NCBI GenBank assembly: GCA_025345505.1
Contig: JANVCC010000125.1
Coordinates: 4,993,388-5,057,387 of the forward strand
DNA from: Todiramphus chloris collaris
Taxonomy: Eukaryota > Chordata > Aves > Coraciiformes > Alcedinidae
DNA: 64,000 nt
Direction of reading: 5' to 3'
Part shown: positions 37,285 through 48,745 of the stretch, one piece after another
Layout: every line of letters begins with the position of its first letter
Numbering within the stretch: the first letter of the stretch is position 1
Notes under the pieces: model-generated
The model's database searches: none
Told to the model about the DNA's origin: nothing
Seen by the model: the letters and a program-made list of their open reading frames with translations, nothing else
Made by a program: the position numbers and the translations under genes

Positions 37285-39418
37285 CCAGCCTCCCAAGTGA
37301 TGGACAGCTTCCACCGAGCTGGACAGACTCATTAAGTTTCCTGTTTATATCATTATTCCTTCGACCACGCTGATTTATTCCAAGGATTTCTCAGGATGCA
37401 GTGCCTTTCAAGTACAGGCAGACCCTTACAACACATCTGTGTGGACATCTCCATTTCAGCAAGCTGCATACCATCTGCCAAGCAGAGTTTTACTGTTGTG
37501 AACTTTCATGTGTCAACACTGTCATGCTTATCTCTTGAGGCATAACCACCTTGAATGCTTAAAGCACTGGATCTTTTCCAGTTTCACGGATGTTAATTAA
37601 GTTGTTGTTCAAATGTGTCTTGATCTGCTCAGTTAGAAGAAAGGATCTGGATGTAACCAATACTGGTGGCTTTCACAGAGTGGAGTCTTTCCTATATACC
37701 TAGGGAAGTATGTTTGCACTGTTTTCCTTTAGGTACTTGGTCTTTGACAACACAGCAAATAAAATAAATGATGGTTTTCACTCTCACAGATAAGCAAGTG
37801 TTAGGGTTCATGTCTTTCCCTCCCTTTCCCACAGCATGGTAGTGATGCCACTGTCCCATCTCATTCAGCTTTGTGTCATCTGTGACTGTGGAAATTTTCA
37901 ATAGCAACACTTCTCAAGTTACTGAGAACCCTTTAGGCAGCAGCACTTTCCCCAAAGCCCCGTTCTCAAACTGGGAATGGTAGCAATACCCACGTTCATA
38001 GCCGTAACAAGCCTGTGACAAACAAACCCCCAGTCATTAAATCATCTCGTGCACTCACCTTGTCTCCATCCCTGATGTCTCTGAGTGCTTCACAACAATT
38101 CATTAACTTAATTTCTTCAGCTTATTCAGCTGTTTTACAGGAAATTGCATAATGCTGGAGTTTTCCATGCTGGAGCACAACAAGAACAGCATGAAGACTA
38201 TCAGCTTTTCCTATGAAATATAAAATGTCTTTGGCTCAGTCAAAAGGGAGGAGCAAAGCATTTCTCCTTTTCCTTTTCTCCCTGCAAACTTTTTAAGCTG
38301 TTTTCACCAGTATTTCATGAGATACAAAACAAACAAACAAACAAAAAAGCAACACAAAAAAAAACCCCAACTCCTTTCTGTTTGAAATGGTTGCCTTGAA
38401 ATGCATAAAGTGAAATTTTCTGTCAGGAAGGTACTGCAGTGGGAGGGCTGACCCATTTCTTCATGGTGGCTTGATTTCCTAGCTTCAGAATAAAAATTGA
38501 TAAATAATTGACAGCTTTACAAAAGAAAGCACAGTGTCCTGCTCCATCAGCATGATGGACCTGAAACAAAAAGGACATATCCAAATCCTACACTTGGAAG
38601 CACCATCTCCCATCTTCACCTCCAATGGCCTTTCTCCGCTGGAGAAACTTACTTTCTTTGAGGGTGCCAGAGCCCTGGCCCAGGCTGCCCAAAGAGGTTG
38701 TGGAGTCTCCTTCTCTGAAAAGAGAACTGGACATAATCCTGGGCAACCTGCTCTGGATGACCGTTCTGGAGCAGAGGAGTTGGACAAGATGATCTCCAGA
38801 GGTCCCTTACAACACCCACTATAATGTGATTCTGTGATTCCTATGCTCAACAGCTCAGCACAAGGACTCAGTCAACAACTAATCCCCTGGGAGCTAGAAA
38901 CCAGGCTTCCTTTTACACTGGGTTTGGGAAAACAGTAAAAATAGACATGTTTTGGGCAAACCCAGCCACATCAGCTTCCCACTCAGAGAGCAGCAGGAAT
39001 GAAAACATGGCACAAGGTTTGGTGAGGCTGAGGAAACATATGTGGAAGCCCAGCCTGCTGCCTCTTGCATCTTGACTGTTGTTGCTCAATGTAGCATGCA
39101 TGACACAACCCAGCTCTTGGCTCACAGAGTCAGACTTGGAGCAACAAACATACTTTGTCTCATTCCCCATCCAGGCACCGGCATGGGGCCACCCCTTACA
39201 GAGCAAGCTGTGTTTTTCTTTCTCCATGGGACCAGCCCCAGGACATAAACCTGAAGAAGAGATGATGTCTGGCAGGAGTCTGATCATTAAGGTGATGTCA
39301 CCTCCTTAGGGAAGTTGTTCCTCTACAAATCCCAATCCTGACTGGAGCTGAACTCTCCCCTGATCACTCCCAGGGAATCCGCCCACCGGACCAACAGGAG
39401 TGGGAGGGTGGGAAAACG
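37285..39418. other. Spacer upstream of SLURP1-like promoter
   Basis: Holds the CR1 at 38640 and an A-rich stretch near 38325-38370 with an AAAC repeat. The 570 bp between that CR1 and the TATA box are unique-looking and should contain the promoter region. Confidence 0.55.
38640..38841 (+). mobile_element. CR1 3'-end fragment, 600 bp before SLURP1-like promoter
   Basis: Contains GCCCTGGCCCAGGCTGCCC, GGTTGTGGAGTCTCC, GATGATCTCCAGAGGTCCC and terminal GTGATTCTGTGATTCC. Confidence 0.88.
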
Positions 39419-39424
39419 TATAAA
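39419..39424 (+). promoter_or_regulatory. TATA box of SLURP1-like gene
   Basis: TATAAA sits 61 bp before the ATG, in the same position as in the PSCA-like gene. It implies a leader of about 30 nt and a compact TATA-driven promoter. Confidence 0.7.
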
Positions 39425-39479
39425 TCTCCCTGGAAGCAGCTTTCATTTACTGTCCTGACTGCAAGGATCTGCTCTCAGC

Positions 39480-39531
39480 ATGAAGACACTTCTGTTTGGG
39501 CTCCTGCTTGGCCTGGCATACGTGGAGTTGG
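39480..39531 (+). CDS. SLURP1: SLURP1-like exon 1 (signal peptide)
   Basis: The ATG at 39480 follows CTCAGC and opens a 17-codon leader (MKTLLFGLLLGLAYVEL). The exon ends in G before GTAAGA at 39532. Its length of 52 nt and phase are identical to exon 1 of the PSCA-like gene. Confidence 0.85.
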
Positions 39532-42500
39532 GTAAGACTGCTGCATTCCTGGCACTTCAGGGACCCCCTAAGAAATGCCTGGGAGGGGAGGGGAAAGGCA
39601 TCAAGGCAGAAAGACCCCAGTCTCCAGTTAGGGGAAACAATGACTTGATGTATTTAAGAAGGTCAATGGAGTGGATGAATGGTGGGAAGTAGATGTGCAT
39701 TCCTGGTGGAGAGACCTATGATGCCTGACAGAAAGCAATGCACTTTTTTCAGATGTGTAGGTGGTCGCTCATCACCCACCCCTGCTTGCATCATACCCTG
39801 GCATGGAGGGGACCAACATGCTGCTTTATAAGGCTAAGGTGTAAATGACATGGTACAGGGCAGTACAAGGATGGGCGAGAACCTGAACCAACAGCCTCTA
39901 CTTAAGCTGCCAACCTGTCACCTCAGGGATGGCATAGGGTATGTTCATCCTGAGCTCCTGCCATCTCTAAAACCTCCTGGCTAGCTGCTGGAAGCTCTGA
40001 AAACCAGAGGCTGAGGCTTCAGTATAGATATGGGTGAAGGTATGAGAAATAATTCCAAGGACTTTGGAAAAGTTTATTAAGCCACCATCTTCAGGGTTTT
40101 CACTTCTTACTAGAGATTAGGAGATAAATGGAGATTGGAAATTCCCCTGGGTTTGTTTAGGTTTGGTTTCCGAGGGGTCTGGATCTTGGGCCAGCTGGCA
40201 GCAGGATCTGATCATTGCTATGTTCTTACTCCATCTATTTGTGACCCACTGCAATTATATCCTTGGCCTGGAAAGGGTCATCCTTGGAGTGAAACCAACC
40301 CAGTGGGTTTTAACCTACAGCCCCTGGGCCCCAGAGATCCTCAGACTGCTTTCATAAGATTCTGAAAGATCTCAAAGGAAAATCAGCCTGGGCAGAGGTT
40401 GAACAACTCCATCTGATTATTCAAGGGGTTGCAAGTGGAAGAAGGCTGAAAGGCATGCACCTTAGAAGTCTTCATGCTTGGAAGGGTGTTTGGTCTCTTC
40501 TTCAAGCTGAGCTGCTTTTTTAATTCGCCCTATCCTCATTTCTCCTTCCACCTGTCTCTAAAGCAAACCCATCTGTTGGCTAAAGGATATACTCTGGGTC
40601 AAACCCACCACCGGGCTCAACAAGGACACGTGCAGTTACTTCCATACAGCAACTACAATTCTTTACATTTCAGGACCTGCTGATTTATTGGGGTTTTTTT
40701 CTTTCTTTCATGATATTTCGCGAGTGGTGTGTGGTGTATTTCTTTTCCTCCTTCTAAGTCTAGACCTGTCCTGGATTTAAGGGGGTTGCTGAGGACCTGA
40801 CAGAGCGGGTTTCCACTCGCAGGTCCTGAAGTACTTTATGGAAACAGAGAGGTGTCACCACCCTTTGTTTTATAGTTGAGATGGAGGCAGAAATGGCTTT
40901 CCTGGGATGATACAACAAGAAGCAGCTGTTGAAGATGAGCAATATGTCTGTGGTCATTTATCTTCCAGAGGTTTGGTATCAAGGGGTAGAAGGTACCATT
41001 GGGCCGTGATGAACAGCCAGTTATTGGCCTCAGATTAGAACACAGCACTGTCCTCTATGTTCACTTTATTTGTTCTGATCTGTATAGTTTGGGGCTTTCC
41101 TCTTTCACTCGAATCTTCCTATAAAACCAGTGTTCTCTGAGTGCCTCACCCAGAACCAGTGAAAGATAAAGGGGCTGAGGATTTTCTTCTACAAACCTGC
41201 TCTTAACTGGAAATAACTCCTCCAGAGCCCACGGCACTGCCCTGCTTACCCATGAAAACTGTGAGGTGTGGAAACCAGCTCAACCCGAAGGTGGCAGATA
41301 AGTTTCTCAGATTCTGTAAGCCAGCAGTGCTCCATCCATACATTGGCCCATCCCACACACTCACAAACAAACATCCATGTGCTTCTTGGGTCAAAAATCT
41401 TGTATTTTCTCTCTTAGTGGGCGCTATTGTTAAACTATAAAACAACCTTTCCTGAGTCATTTGGAAATGATCTACCGAGGTCCTCAGCTTGGTAAACAGA
41501 GATGTCTCCCATGTTCACAAAGGGTATAGCCATGAGAACACTATTACTGCTCACATTAGAAAGTCTTTCTTACCTCTGCAAAGAGGTCAAAGTTTTTACA
41601 TCATGTAGGCTCTATTGCAGAGCTGAATTTTCCAAAGGAGGTGATAAGAGAAGTAGATGCCCTGAAAATTCTTTCTTGAGTCAGGTGTTCAGCTGCCTTC
41701 AAAACTATTTATCCTTATCACAAAGGTTTGTCTCTAACAACGTATGCTGAAGAACTCTAAGAAAATATTGTCTCTCTGCAGTTTTACCAATAGATGGCAG
41801 TGGACACATTTGGGTGGTTCAGCTACCGCGTTGGTAGAAAGCAGATAGGATAGAAAATACCCAACCAGGCTGGTTTCTGCCGTCAAGCCACACCAGCACG
41901 ACTCTGAAAAAATATGCACACATGGTATCTGCTGGCTGTGGATGGACAGGTCTCACAGGGAGACTTCCGAGCAACTGCTGTGATCAATGCTTGCATATGT
42001 AAAGGTGTCCCTTGGTCAGCAGGCAGCCAGCAAGAGCTTTACAGCATCAGTTCTTAAAAAGCAGCAGTAGCCCGTGATGAAAGGTATTTTTAGGCCATGT
42101 TCAGCCCTTAGGATCTCTGATACAGCTCTGAAATTCAAATTCTGCTCTCGGTTACTGCATTCTGCAGAATTGCCTCTAAACAAGTATGAAGGAGCTGTTA
42201 CTGTGGGTGGAGGGATGGAAGGAACTGCCAGTCTTGGTGCTCTGGAATGTTGCTCTCAACAGAAGGAGTTATTTTGCTCTGTGTTACAGCTTTTCATCTT
42301 TTCTTACAGAGGATGCAAATGTCCTATCAGAGCTGCTCAGGCAATAGATGCCTCTAGATCCCCGCTCTTTTTGGGCTGCTGAACCCCCAAGGTAGTGATC
42401 ATGCTCAACTGCCACAATGCCATCCTTGACCTTCGGTGATGGTGGTTGGTGTTTCCCCTGTGACATATCCAAGCTTTGCTATTGTCTCTAAATGCGCTTA

Positions 42501-43713
42501 GTTTCCGAGGCCACTGCATCTTGGTGAAGGGGGGGATGAAACAGTGATCGTCACATAGTCCCTAGCAGAGAGCAGAGAAGATACAGACTTGCTGTCTGTC
42601 TTCACTTCTGTAACCACCTGAGACCCATTCTGTTCCCCTCTTCAGCCCAGTCCTTAAGATGTTACACATGCAAGGAACCAACGGACATTGCTAAGTGCAG
42701 AACACCCATCCTGTGCCCTCCCAAATCCACCGTGTGCACGACAACACTGCACTCCGTAGACTCAGGTAAGTTTAATTGCTTGCTGTGAATGTTCAAGGGG
42801 AGAGATCACACAATCATAGAATGGTTTGGGTTGGAAAGGACCTTAAAGGTCGTCTACTTCCCACCACCCCTGCCATGGGCAGGGACACCTCCCACTAGAG
42901 CAGGTTGGTCACAGCCCCATCCAACCTGGCCTTGAACACTTACAGAGATGGAACATCCACAGCTGCTCTGGGACACCAGTTCCTGTGTCCCACCACCCTC
43001 ACAGTAAAGAACTTCTTCCTAATGTAAATCTACCCTCTTTCTTTTTTGAAACTGTTACCCCTCAACCTATAACTATGCTCCCTGACAAGTTGTCCCTTCC
43101 CAGCTTTCTTGTATGCCCTCCTTAAGTATTGAAAGACCACAATAAAGTCTCCCTGGAGCCTTTTCTTCTCCCAGCTGAACAACCCCAGCTCTCTCAGCCT
43201 GGCCTCACAGCAGAGAGGTTCCAACCCTCAGGTCATTGCTGTGGCCTCCTCTGGACCCTCTCCAACAGGTTCATATCTCTCCTGTGCTGAGGATTCCAAA
43301 GCTGAGCACTGCTGGGGTCTCACCAGAGCAGAGTAGAGGGGGGCAATCACCTCCCTTGGCCCTCTAACCCAAATAACTACCTGGAAACACTTTTAACTCC
43401 CTTCCATTGCACAAAGTCAGTGTTTCTCAATGCCATCTGTCTGCACCTTGCCTGACTGTTTCTGCCTCTCTCTTACTCTTCTCCCCATCTGCCTGTTTCA
43501 GGTTACCCCTTTTTTGGCAACATCACCGTGACCAGAGGCTGCGAGGAGGAATGCCTCACCTATAATGGGATAGGGGCATCCAAACCCAAGTCATGCTGCT
43601 ACACTGACCTCTGCACCAGCGACACCAAGAGCAGCAATGGGGCAAGAAGAAGTTCTGCAGCACTGGGTCTGACGACTATGGTTGTCGGCATACTCCTCAA
43701 GTGTGCTCTGTAA
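39480..43713 (+). CDS. SLURP1: SLURP1-like Ly6/uPAR protein with GPI-type tail, three coding exons (spliced)
   Basis: Coding exons are 39480-39531, 42646-42765 and 43502-43713, giving 384 nt and 127 residues. Residues 1-18 form a signal peptide. The mature part begins QSLRCYTCKEP, and this opening plus the C-R-T, T-T-L, Y-P-F and V-T-R-G-C positions resemble SLURP1 more than LYPD2. All ten LU cysteines are present (23, 26, 35, 41, 48, 71, 75, 89, 90, 95). N64-I-T is a possible glycosylation site. The almost invariant Asn after the last cysteine is Thr (T96). Mammalian SLURP1 ends just after this point and is secreted; here about 30 more residues follow, with S/N/G-rich 101-104, RR at 106-107 and a hydrophobic run at 110-123, suggesting GPI anchoring. 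SLURP1 modulates nicotinic receptors on epithelia; the same role here is inference. It may instead be a separate avian SLURP1/LYPD2-related paralogue. Confidence 0.8.
42646..42765 (+). CDS. SLURP1: SLURP1-like exon 2
   Basis: The acceptor TTCCCCTCTTCAG ends at 42645; the next AG, five bases on, would break the frame. The donor is GTAAGT at 42766. The exon encodes AQSLRCYTCKEP through the fifth LU cysteine and is 120 nt, the same as exon 2 of the LYPD2-like gene. Confidence 0.88.
42809..43365 (-). mobile_element. CR1 3' portion in SLURP1-like intron 2
   Basis: Starts ACAATCATAGAATGGTTTGGG and GGAAAGGACCTTAAAGG, then continues into the C-terminal ORF2 segment (minus-strand reading EPLCCEARLRELGLF). 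It fills about three quarters of the 736-bp intron and is antisense to the gene. Confidence 0.9.
43502..43713 (+). CDS. SLURP1: SLURP1-like exon 3
   Basis: The acceptor CTGTTTCAG ends at 43501 after a long pyrimidine tract. The exon encodes YPFFGNITVTRGC, the CC pair, DLCT and the hydrophobic tail, ending at TAA 43711-43713. It is 212 nt, exactly as in the LYPD2-like gene. Confidence 0.88.
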
Positions 43714-44155
43714 TGCTGTAAGTGCCTGTGCTCCAGCCAAAACACCTCCACTCCTCTCTCTGCCAAGCTGCTTCATGAACTCTTAAATGCCTAGGGAAGA
43801 ACCCTCTTCACTGATGTGTGCCTTCACGCACCTTCAATGATGTGAATTCAAGTGGATTCAAGACAAGAATTTGGGTACCTGGCCCTAAACCCCTCAAATG
43901 TTCAGTTTCCAGCTGCTAAGCAGGTGATCCTCAGCTTCAGCTGCTTATTATCCTCAGGACTCACATCTCTCCCTACAGCTTTCCTCTCTGGGGAGCAGTA
44001 GTGGATGAAGCAGAAGGTCTTGGGCAGTGTCATCAAGGCTGGTGCTCTGACACCACCTTCAGAAAGAGTAGGGGCTGTACACACATTGGACATGGATAGT
44101 GCTTTTTTTCCCAGGTCTCCCCAAGCTCCCACACAACCGGTGCCTGTCTGCCTCT

Positions 44156-44161
44156 ATTAAA
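44156..44161 (+). promoter_or_regulatory. Candidate polyadenylation signal of SLURP1-like gene
   Basis: ATTAAA, the commonest variant hexamer, lies 443 bp after the stop. The first canonical AATAAA noticed is much farther away, at 45640-45645. Either could be used. Confidence 0.4.
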
Positions 44162-46107
44162 TCCCTGTGCACAACCCCCCAAAAAAATCCTGCAGCCCTC
44201 TACCAGGAGCATGGCTGGTTTTCTTTCCACTTCTGATGCCATCTTCTGAGTCAGTGCAGCAGATGGATGTTGGTCCTGACTTACTACCTGCTCAGCAGTG
44301 TGGTTTGCAATTGCACTTCATTCTGTCTAGAATAAGCTATGGAATGATTTCAGAAGGGCCCAGCCTTCATGTGTTGAGATGGGATTTGTTTCTGGAAAGC
44401 TCAAAACTTGCCCTGGACTAACAGACCAGGGCAGATTAGACCTCCAAAAGCAAATTCAAAAGTTCAGCTGGCTAGCCAAAAACTTCATCAGCCCTTTTCC
44501 TGAGCTCAGGTTGCAATCACAGCTCCTGGATTTCCCTTTCCAGATGTTTTACAGACTGTTTCAAGTGACTTCTGTTACTCTGCCCTCCCCCACCCAAAAA
44601 ATAGTGATGTTTATCCCAGACCCTCAACTCTGGAAAAAGTAAATGGCTCCAACTCACAGGTTAATGGCACTACTGGGGCCCAGAAGGGGATTTGCTTCAT
44701 TCTCTCTTGGAGCAGCTGTAGGATTGATTTTGATCCTCTGTCTCATGTCTGCTTAACCAGATGCAGTGGAAGAGGATACAAATGACCCAGGCGTGACCAG
44801 CTTGCAGCCTTCTCTGGTGGGGGAGAGCTGGGGAACTTGCCATTTGCTCTGTTTCTATTACCAGGGCTTGTCCAGAGGACAACCTGCAAGAGCAAGTGGA
44901 GCGTGGGTACATCCCGTGCAGCACCCAGGTGTGTTCATTTACTCTCTTCAACCTCCTCTGTGGCAAAGTATTTTTTATCCTTTTTTCTTTTTCCTCCATT
45001 TTTTCCCCCTCTGTTTCCATCAGACATGATATAGGAAACCAAAATAATAAGCAGGGAGGCTCTTTTTCTTCATTGCACAGAGGTAATTGTCTCTCAAGGT
45101 CTGTCTCAGTGTCATTTGCAAGAAAACTTTGACAAGGTATGGCATTCCTTGGCAGAGGGCCCTACAGGGGCTCAGGATAAAGGTGACCCCCTTTGTTCTG
45201 GAGGTGAAATGTTCAGTGCTTCACCAAATCAGAGACAGCTTCCCTGAAACACCCTTTCAGTGCTGAGGTCTGGGAGAGGGAAATGCCATTGAGAGGGTAA
45301 TGATTGGGAGTTACTCAAATACTGGTATTATACCCACCCTTGCAGACACAGAGCACAAGCTTCTGCTTCCTACTCCTCTGTTCTGTTTCCCTGTTTCAAA
45401 ACCAACCTGGTGTGCCAGGCCAGAAGCAAACCACCATCTCTGCCATCCTTAGATCAGATCCTCTTTTCTATTCTAGGTTCAAGTTCTAGAGTAAGTCACT
45501 GTCCCCAGTGGCCTTTCGAGGTCCTGTGCTGTGCTAACGTGGTCTGAAGTTTCCTCCAACTATTGCACATGCAGGTGGGGAAAGGTCTGGATCCAAAGGG
45601 ACTGGGAGGGTGAGCATTCCATTTGGGGGGAATCTAGGAAATAAAGTCAGATTCTCCAGTTCTCATCCTGCAGCATCTTTCTTGTGTACTCCACCTTCAC
45701 CCAGGGATGGAGTGTGGGGCAGCATGAGCTTCAGGGGGGGCTGGTTATGCATCTCCCAAACTGCCCTGTGATGGAGAGGGGAAAAAGCTACTGAAAGGGA
45801 CAAGCAAGGGAGTGCAAAAATACTCCTTGGAAGAGCTGGATTTAAGGCCATCCCTGCTGGAAGAGACGTGGGAGAAGGATGGCAGAAGGGTAAAGTACTG
45901 CCCAGTGGCTACAGGAGGCTCATTTAGGGCACACACAGGGGGAACTGGACATTTTCATAGTCCAGCTTCTCTTGCAGAAGGCAAAGAGAAGGTGGCTGAC
46001 AGCAAAGTCAGGAAGCATACATTCAGGGTCCATTCTGCAGTGCAAAGATACTGTGAATGGGGACCACTGCCTTCTTTGTGTCACTGGTGCTGGCTGTGAG
46101 CACCAAG

Positions 46108-46231
46108 ACCAGACTGGATAGGGCTTTGAGCAACTTCATCTAGTGGGAAGTGTCCCTTCCCATGGCAGGGGGATTGGAACTAGATGATATTTAAGGTCCT
46201 TTCCTACCTAAACCATTCTGCAATTCTATGA
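46108..46231 (+). mobile_element. CR1 3'-end fragment
   Basis: Contains GACTGGATAGGGCTTTGAGCA, GTGGGAAGTGTCCCTTCCC, GATGATATTTAAGGTCC and terminal CTGCAATTCTATGATG. Confidence 0.88.
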
Positions 46232-48612
46232 TGATCCTGTATCACACTGCACTTCAGGTCTCCCATCACCTGGGACTTGCCTGTTAATGTGGCAGAGAGC
46301 TTCTACTGTACCCAAAAGAGAGTCAAAGTAAGGATTTAGCTTCAAAGCATTTGTAATATGTTCCTTGATCAGGCCAGGTGAAAAGCTCTTCAAAAGCAGT
46401 GTCAGAGGTACAGAATGTCCTTTTGGGTTAATATTCATCTGCTCATACAGCCTCAGGCTGAACAGTCATCACTAGAAGCCCTTGCAAATTTTGATTTTCT
46501 GTGCTTTGGTTGCTGCTTTTATTTATTCTCACTATTTGGTCCTTGGGAGTTAAACCCAGCAAGCACTACTGCCCCAGCAAATGCAGGACGCTGCCGGGGG
46601 AATCAAAGGACTTGGCAGAGTTTTGCGTCACTGGGTCAAATGGACATATGGAGGGAGATGTTTAAATATAGGCTGAATAAAATAGAACAGAGAAAGATGT
46701 GTCTCCAAAGGGCCATAAAAAGACTTGCAGCCTCCCGACCCTGCAAGATGAGGCTCTGCAGCAGGCAGCAGCCAGCACTGCCTTCACTGAGTTGAAGGAT
46801 TTTACTTGTCCCTCTCAGGGCTTGTTCTGCCCAACAGTGATTCTGTGCATGTGCAGAAGCTTTATCTCTAAACTTGAGGGCCTTCACCAGTGCCTTATTC
46901 TTTATCTGGACAAGAAATTGCCTTTTCCATCACCTTCCAGCCCTTCTGCAAATGCGGTGAAGCCCTACAGATGTGAAGCCCTGATCTGCATCACCCTCTT
47001 ACAGCTGTAAATCTGCAAATGCTTTCATCCATCTAGAAATTAAAGACTAAAGCATGACGGAGACTAAACTCTCAGGGGGGTGCTTGCAGTCCCACATTGG
47101 TGAGGATATTCAAACTGGTATACCCTGTTGAGTCCCACCTCCACTCAACCATCAGGGTGACATGTCTGCCTCACTTGGCCTTTCCTCATGAACTCCCCAG
47201 GTCTTGAAGGTGGAGTAGATATTTCAAAGGATAGTTCCTCCTCTGGAAGCACAGCACACAACCAGACTTGGCTTGGTCTGGGTCAGGACCCAGGTTCATT
47301 CCTTCTGCTTTGGCTTGGGCAGCTTTCCTACAAAGGCATTTCTGGTGCTGTGGAAGAGCAAAGTTACACAAACAACATGATTAATGCTTAGAGGACCAGA
47401 GTTTCCAGCAGGGATCATTTGCAGTTGCTTTCCACAGCAGGACACCAGTCACATCATGTGTAGCCATGAGTGGTGGTAGTTATCCTGGCATGCCCTGATT
47501 GCAGGCTGGGTCAAGATGCAAGGTGAGAAACAGCAGGAGCTGTTTTGATGCTTGATTTAGTTTAATTTTATATGTTTTGTCTTCTTTGGGAGGGAAAGAA
47601 GGGAAGAAAAAAAAAAGTACAGCCCTCATGAAAGGTGCATTAATCCAGGCAGGCACAAAAGGAAAAGAGACAAGACAAGGGCAGAAATCATTGCAGAACT
47701 CTTAGAGAAGGAGGGGATATTTCTGCAGTCCAACCATTCAATGTAAAACAGAGCTCTGATGTAATAAAATACAGAAAGAACTTGTAATTCTTGCTAAAAA
47801 TACCTGTCCAGAATATAAATATACATTAGCATATAGCTGCAAGGCTTATGGAGATTTCTACCACAGCCTTATATTTACGGATGGGGATTTAAATGTTTAA
47901 TACGGCACATTCAAAAGAAAGTCACTTCATCTGAAGTAGTTATTAATTATAGAATGCACTTGGCAGGGCTGAAGTGCAGCAGGAGTGATACCACTTTCAA
48001 TATCACTCACAAATTATTTCTCATCTAAAACCTATCATGTGCACTTCTTTTTTCTTTTTTTTTTTTCCCCTTCTTAAAATAGATCTATTTTTCCATATTA
48101 GGCTGTGGGTGACTTGGAACAGCTGCCTCTGACACACCAGCTCATCCTCTCACGGATGTCTTCATTGTTCTCCTGCACAACTCTCACATCCCTAATTCCA
48201 GGGGAACATAAATCCAAAGCCTCTTCATTCAGTATGGGGCCAGGTCTGAGAACAAGACAAATTCCCTAAAAATGAGGTGAAAGGGAACTTCAGGGTGCCT
48301 GAAGTGGATATGTTGAGAGGGCAGGGAGGCCAGCACTGCATCGTGGTTGGTGTCTCCATTTAGCAAAGTCATTTAGGGTCACATGAACTCGAGAAGGATG
48401 CTCAGAATATTGTAAAAGGATGAGGCAGATGGCCTGAGTGTGAATCAACTGCCTTCCCAGCATGCCTTCATCCCTGTTCCCAGGGCCTCCACTATACAGT
48501 TTGCCATGAGATTTTAAAAAACACAAGGTGTGTCAATTAATCATTCTGTGCCTTTCCTGAGGCTGGTCTGGATCCTGATCCCCTTTCCCCTTTTAAATAG
48601 GTGGGAATTCAC

Positions 48613-48745
48613 ACAATCATAGAATCACAGAATGGTTTGGGTTGGAAGGGACATTAAAGATCATCTAGTTTCAACCCCACGGCCATGGACAGGGACACCT
48701 CCCACTAGACCAGGTTGCTCAAAATCTTGTCCGACCTGGCCTAAA
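48613..48745 (-). mobile_element. CR1 3'-end fragment
   Basis: Contains CAATCATAGAATCACAGAATGG, GGTTTGGGTTGGAAGGGAC and GACAGGGACACCTCCCACTAG. Sequence to about 49000 may be more CR1 but is not clear. Confidence 0.88.

Noticed and set aside
17278..43365. CR1 copies antisense in intron 2 of both the PSCA-like and SLURP1-like genes, as a shared mark of duplication
   Set aside because: The two copies differ in sequence type after the terminus (different blocks follow GGTTTGGG), and they sit at different distances from exon 3. They are best read as independent insertions.
44860..45000. Possible fourth LU exon downstream of the SLURP1-like gene (pyrimidine tract, AG at about 44873, cysteine-containing reading)
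   Set aside because: In the required phase 1 there is no CC....CN ending and cysteine spacing does not fit. Only by shifting frame do more cysteines appear, and no donor or partner exon was found.
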